Shown here: positions 61,745 to 64,000 of the stretch, piece after piece
Layout of the letters: each line of letters begins with the position of its first letter
Numbering within the stretch: the first letter of the stretch is position 1
Assembly (NCBI RefSeq): GCF_016802725.1
Contig: NC_052667.1
Location: 26,605,346-26,669,345, forward strand
Reading direction: 5' to 3'
Source of the DNA: Solenopsis invicta
Lineage: Eukaryota; Arthropoda; Insecta; Hymenoptera; Formicidae
DNA: 64,000 nucleotides
Notes under the pieces: generated by a model
Databases searched by the model: none
What the model saw: the letters and a program-made list of their open reading frames with translations, nothing else
Told to the model about the DNA's origin: nothing
Program-made: the position numbers and the translations under genes

Positions 61745-62689
61745 AAAGATGATACTTGTCGGCAAGTAATATTTAAGCATCTGTATCTTTCATGTGTAAT
61801 CATTAGTGCGTATAATATATACTTATATGTTTTAATATGACCTAGAAATTAATTTTTGCGAGAACTGAAATATTTTTCAATAAAATAAAAGAAATGTGCT
61901 GAAATGTATCGACAAACTTTATTATAGGTATATATACATAGGTATATATAAATTCATATAACTCTTTTGATTAAGAAAGAGATATCTTTAAATGGACCTA
62001 TTTTCTTATAATAAGAAAAGCAAATAAAGCCTGTGTCGATAAATTTTACAGTCAAATTAATAAGAAATTTACCATTTAGGCTTACGTATAGATAGAATTT
62101 GGATTTACAAATTCGATAAAATATTTTTCTTACTTTGTACTTGTATACGATTTGTTAATCTCCTAACACATAATTTATAAAAGTCTGACGAAATATGTAG
62201 CAATCTTTTGTAAAATAATATAATCATCAGAGTACAGAATAAAAAAATAAAATTAATTTAGAATGATGAGTTTAAATCATTTATAGATAAACTCTAAATT
62301 CAATGTAATGCCAATAAAAGTCTAAAATATAGATGTACGTGCTGATGTACATAAGATAATTTTTGTTATTGTTACTATTTCCAATTATTTTTTTCCAAAT
62401 TTGATTCTCCATGCATGCAAACCTTTTCATTAGTTGCCTATTATTTTAAATTAACTATTATTTCAACTTTGATTGAAAAATTTTTCATTCTTAATGAGCC
62501 TTAATGAACTAATTTATTAAAGTAAATTCTAATATAAATTAATTCACTCATATAATGACTATAGCTAGTATAAAACTTTATTTATTCAATTTTAAACCTT
62601 TTTTTAGCTGAAAACACCACGTACATAATTAAAATTTTTACGATACAAGTGCAATTTACTAATTCTTTCGTTCACATTTCTATGTGCAG
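61745..62689. other. array spacer 5
   Basis: AT-rich, homologous to spacers 3 and 4. TATAAAA at 62569-62575, 121 bp before the next exon. Confidence 0.6.
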
Positions 62690-63309
62690 GTCCTCAGGTG
62701 AGCAATGTATGGAGTCTATCTTCTCATGAGTTCACAGATACAGAAAATCCTTTAGACGTGAATAGCTTGAACAATTCTGTAATGTTGCCGTCCAGCGCTC
62801 CGAATTATTCGACGAATGATCCAAAAATACAGCAGTCTTTTACGTGCGACATATGTGGCAATGTATACAAACGGTTAAAAAGTTTACGTCGTCATAAATT
62901 GCATTGCGGGCCAATATTCAATTGCAAGTTCTGCGGATTGAAGTTCTACGTTAAAAAAACTCTTAATCGACATATGATTTGTCACAACGTAGATCCAAGC
63001 AAACGAAAGATTTTTAAGTGCTACTTATGTGGCAATGAATTCACGCTGTTAAGAAGTTTACGTCGTCATCAATTACAGTGCGGCAACAACGAACAAAAAT
63101 TCAATTGCATTTTCTGCGCAAAGAAGTTCAACAGACGCGACACCCTTCACCAACACATGGCCAAGCACAAGAAACATACGGCTGCTTTGGATCTTCCGAA
63201 GGATAATCCAAACGAACAGCAGATTTTTACGTGCGACTCATGTGGCAATAAATACACATTGCTACTAAGTTTACGTCGCCATCAATCAAGATGCAGAAAC
63301 AACAAATGA
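62690..63309 (+). CDS. lola: lola alternative 3' terminal exon 21 (array unit 6), five fingers, truncated
   Basis: Opened by 'cacatttctatgtgcag' in phase 1 (G|GT, Gly); 206 residues. Linker 'GPQVSNVWSLSSHEF…' as in exon 17. F1 'CDICGNVYKRLKSLRRH' (C2HC), then a contracted connector 'HCGPIFNC'. F2 'CKFCGLKFYVKKTL' (H-x3-H), F3 'CYLCGNEFTLLRSLRRH' (C2HC), F4 'CIFCAKKFNRRDTL' (H-x3-H), F5 'CDSCGNKYTLLLSLRRH' (C2HC). It stops at TGA 63307-63309, one codon before the place where the last finger begins in exons 18-20 (…NNE(S/P)KC). The following bases still encode that finger in broken form. Confidence 0.9.
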
Positions 63310-63467
63310 AAATGCTCTATCTGTGCAAAAAGTTCTGTAGACAGAACAAGATTCAGGAACACCTTCTTACGTGTCGCAAAAATTTGACTTGTGAAAGGCC
63401 TACGACAATATCAACTAGAAAAAGACCTAACGTTAAAAGCGTTTCATGTACATGCTTACTTTGTTAA
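63310..63467 (+). pseudogene. lola: relic of the lost last finger and tail of exon 21
   Basis: Directly after the TGA the sequence still spells 'KCSICAK'. An A-run of five (63327-63331), where the sister exons have six, then shifts the frame. In the +1 corrected frame the match to the F6/F4 finger and tail of the sister exons resumes ('KFCRQNKIQEHLLTC', then 'STRKRPN') and runs to a TAA at 63465-63467. Two lesions, one nonsense and one single-base deletion, removed this end from the isoform. Confidence 0.8.
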
Positions 63468-64000
63468 TAAAAAAGTAAAAAGCAGATAATAGTTGTCAGC
63501 AAGAGATATATGAGCATTTATATCTTCTTGAAATGATAATGACATGTAAACTTCATGCTTAATCATTCGTGCGTATGTACGTTATATCTTTTAATATGGT
63601 GTGACTTGGAAATTAATTTTTGCGAGGACTGCGAAATATTTTTCAATAACATAAAAAAAATATGCTGAAATGTATCGACAAACTTTGTTATAAATTTATA
63701 TAATTTTTTTGATTAAAAAAAAGATATCTTTAAATAAACCTATTTTTTTATAAAAACAGCGAATTTTGTAAATCCTGTGTTGATAAATTTTTAAGGTAAA
63801 CTAATAACAGATTTACGTATAGATCAGTATTTGGATTTACAAATTCGATGAAATACTCTTTTTTTACTTCATACTTGCATGTGATTGTTAATATCTCAAC
63901 ATACATTATTCATAAAATCCTAAAAAAATATGTATTTTTTGTGAAATAATCTAATTATCAGAGTACAGAATAAAAAATTAAAATTAATTCAGAACGATCA
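63468..64000. other. array spacer 6, cut by the window edge
   Basis: Homologous to the sequence after exons 18-20 ('catgtaaacttgatgc', 'caaactttgttaaattta', 'gtatttggatttacaaattcgat'). This suggests another unit may follow beyond 64000. Confidence 0.6.

Overview
The window is eukaryotic, AT-rich, intron-like genomic DNA with plentiful CpG and many simple repeats. It carries the 3' alternative-exon region of an insect longitudinals lacking (lola) gene, which encodes a family of BTB/zinc-finger transcription factors. The reading frames and gene family fit an insect. The CpG-rich, AT-biased composition suggests a hymenopteran (perhaps an ant), but that is inference.

All recognised coding sequence is on the + strand and has one design. 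A polypyrimidine tract and AG acceptor are followed by a terminal exon of about 190-880 bp, opened in phase 1 (the previous exon supplies the first base of a codon) and closed by a stop with no donor. Each exon encodes a linker, then a C2HC finger (C-x2-C-x12-H-x3/4-C), the lola-type 'ECGKEPQF.C' connector and a second finger. I count 21 intact exons. There is also one clear dead exon (32859-33169), one strongly diverged exon (28800-28939), and a few weak candidate terminal exons without fingers. The common 5' exons with the BTB domain are not in the window and should lie upstream. In Drosophila such lola 3' exons are joined to the common exons by alternative cis-splicing and trans-splicing.

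Layout. 1-5 kb: two exons, the second in a GC-rich patch. 5-20 kb: no recognised exon; GC-rich patches, purine tracts and microsatellites. 20.3 kb: a long-linker exon. 20.8-28.8 kb: no intact exon; a GC-rich probable transposon-derived block lies at 22.8-23.8 kb. 28.8-47.4 kb: single-copy exons spaced about 2-4 kb, with a dead exon, a 4 x 200 bp tandem repeat, a tRNA-derived SINE and a MITE-like element between them. 47.6-50.3 kb: a recent tandem triplication of one exon. 51.8-53.7 kb: two relatives of that triplet. 55.1 kb to the end: a tandem array of six related units of about 1.3-1.8 kb. In these the finger number grows from two to four, five or six, and the last exon has lost its final finger through a nonsense codon and a frameshift. 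The array probably continues beyond the right edge.

The exons would act as interchangeable DNA-binding ends on one BTB dimerisation module. The right-hand third looks like active exon birth and death: duplication of whole exons, internal duplication of fingers, and decay.
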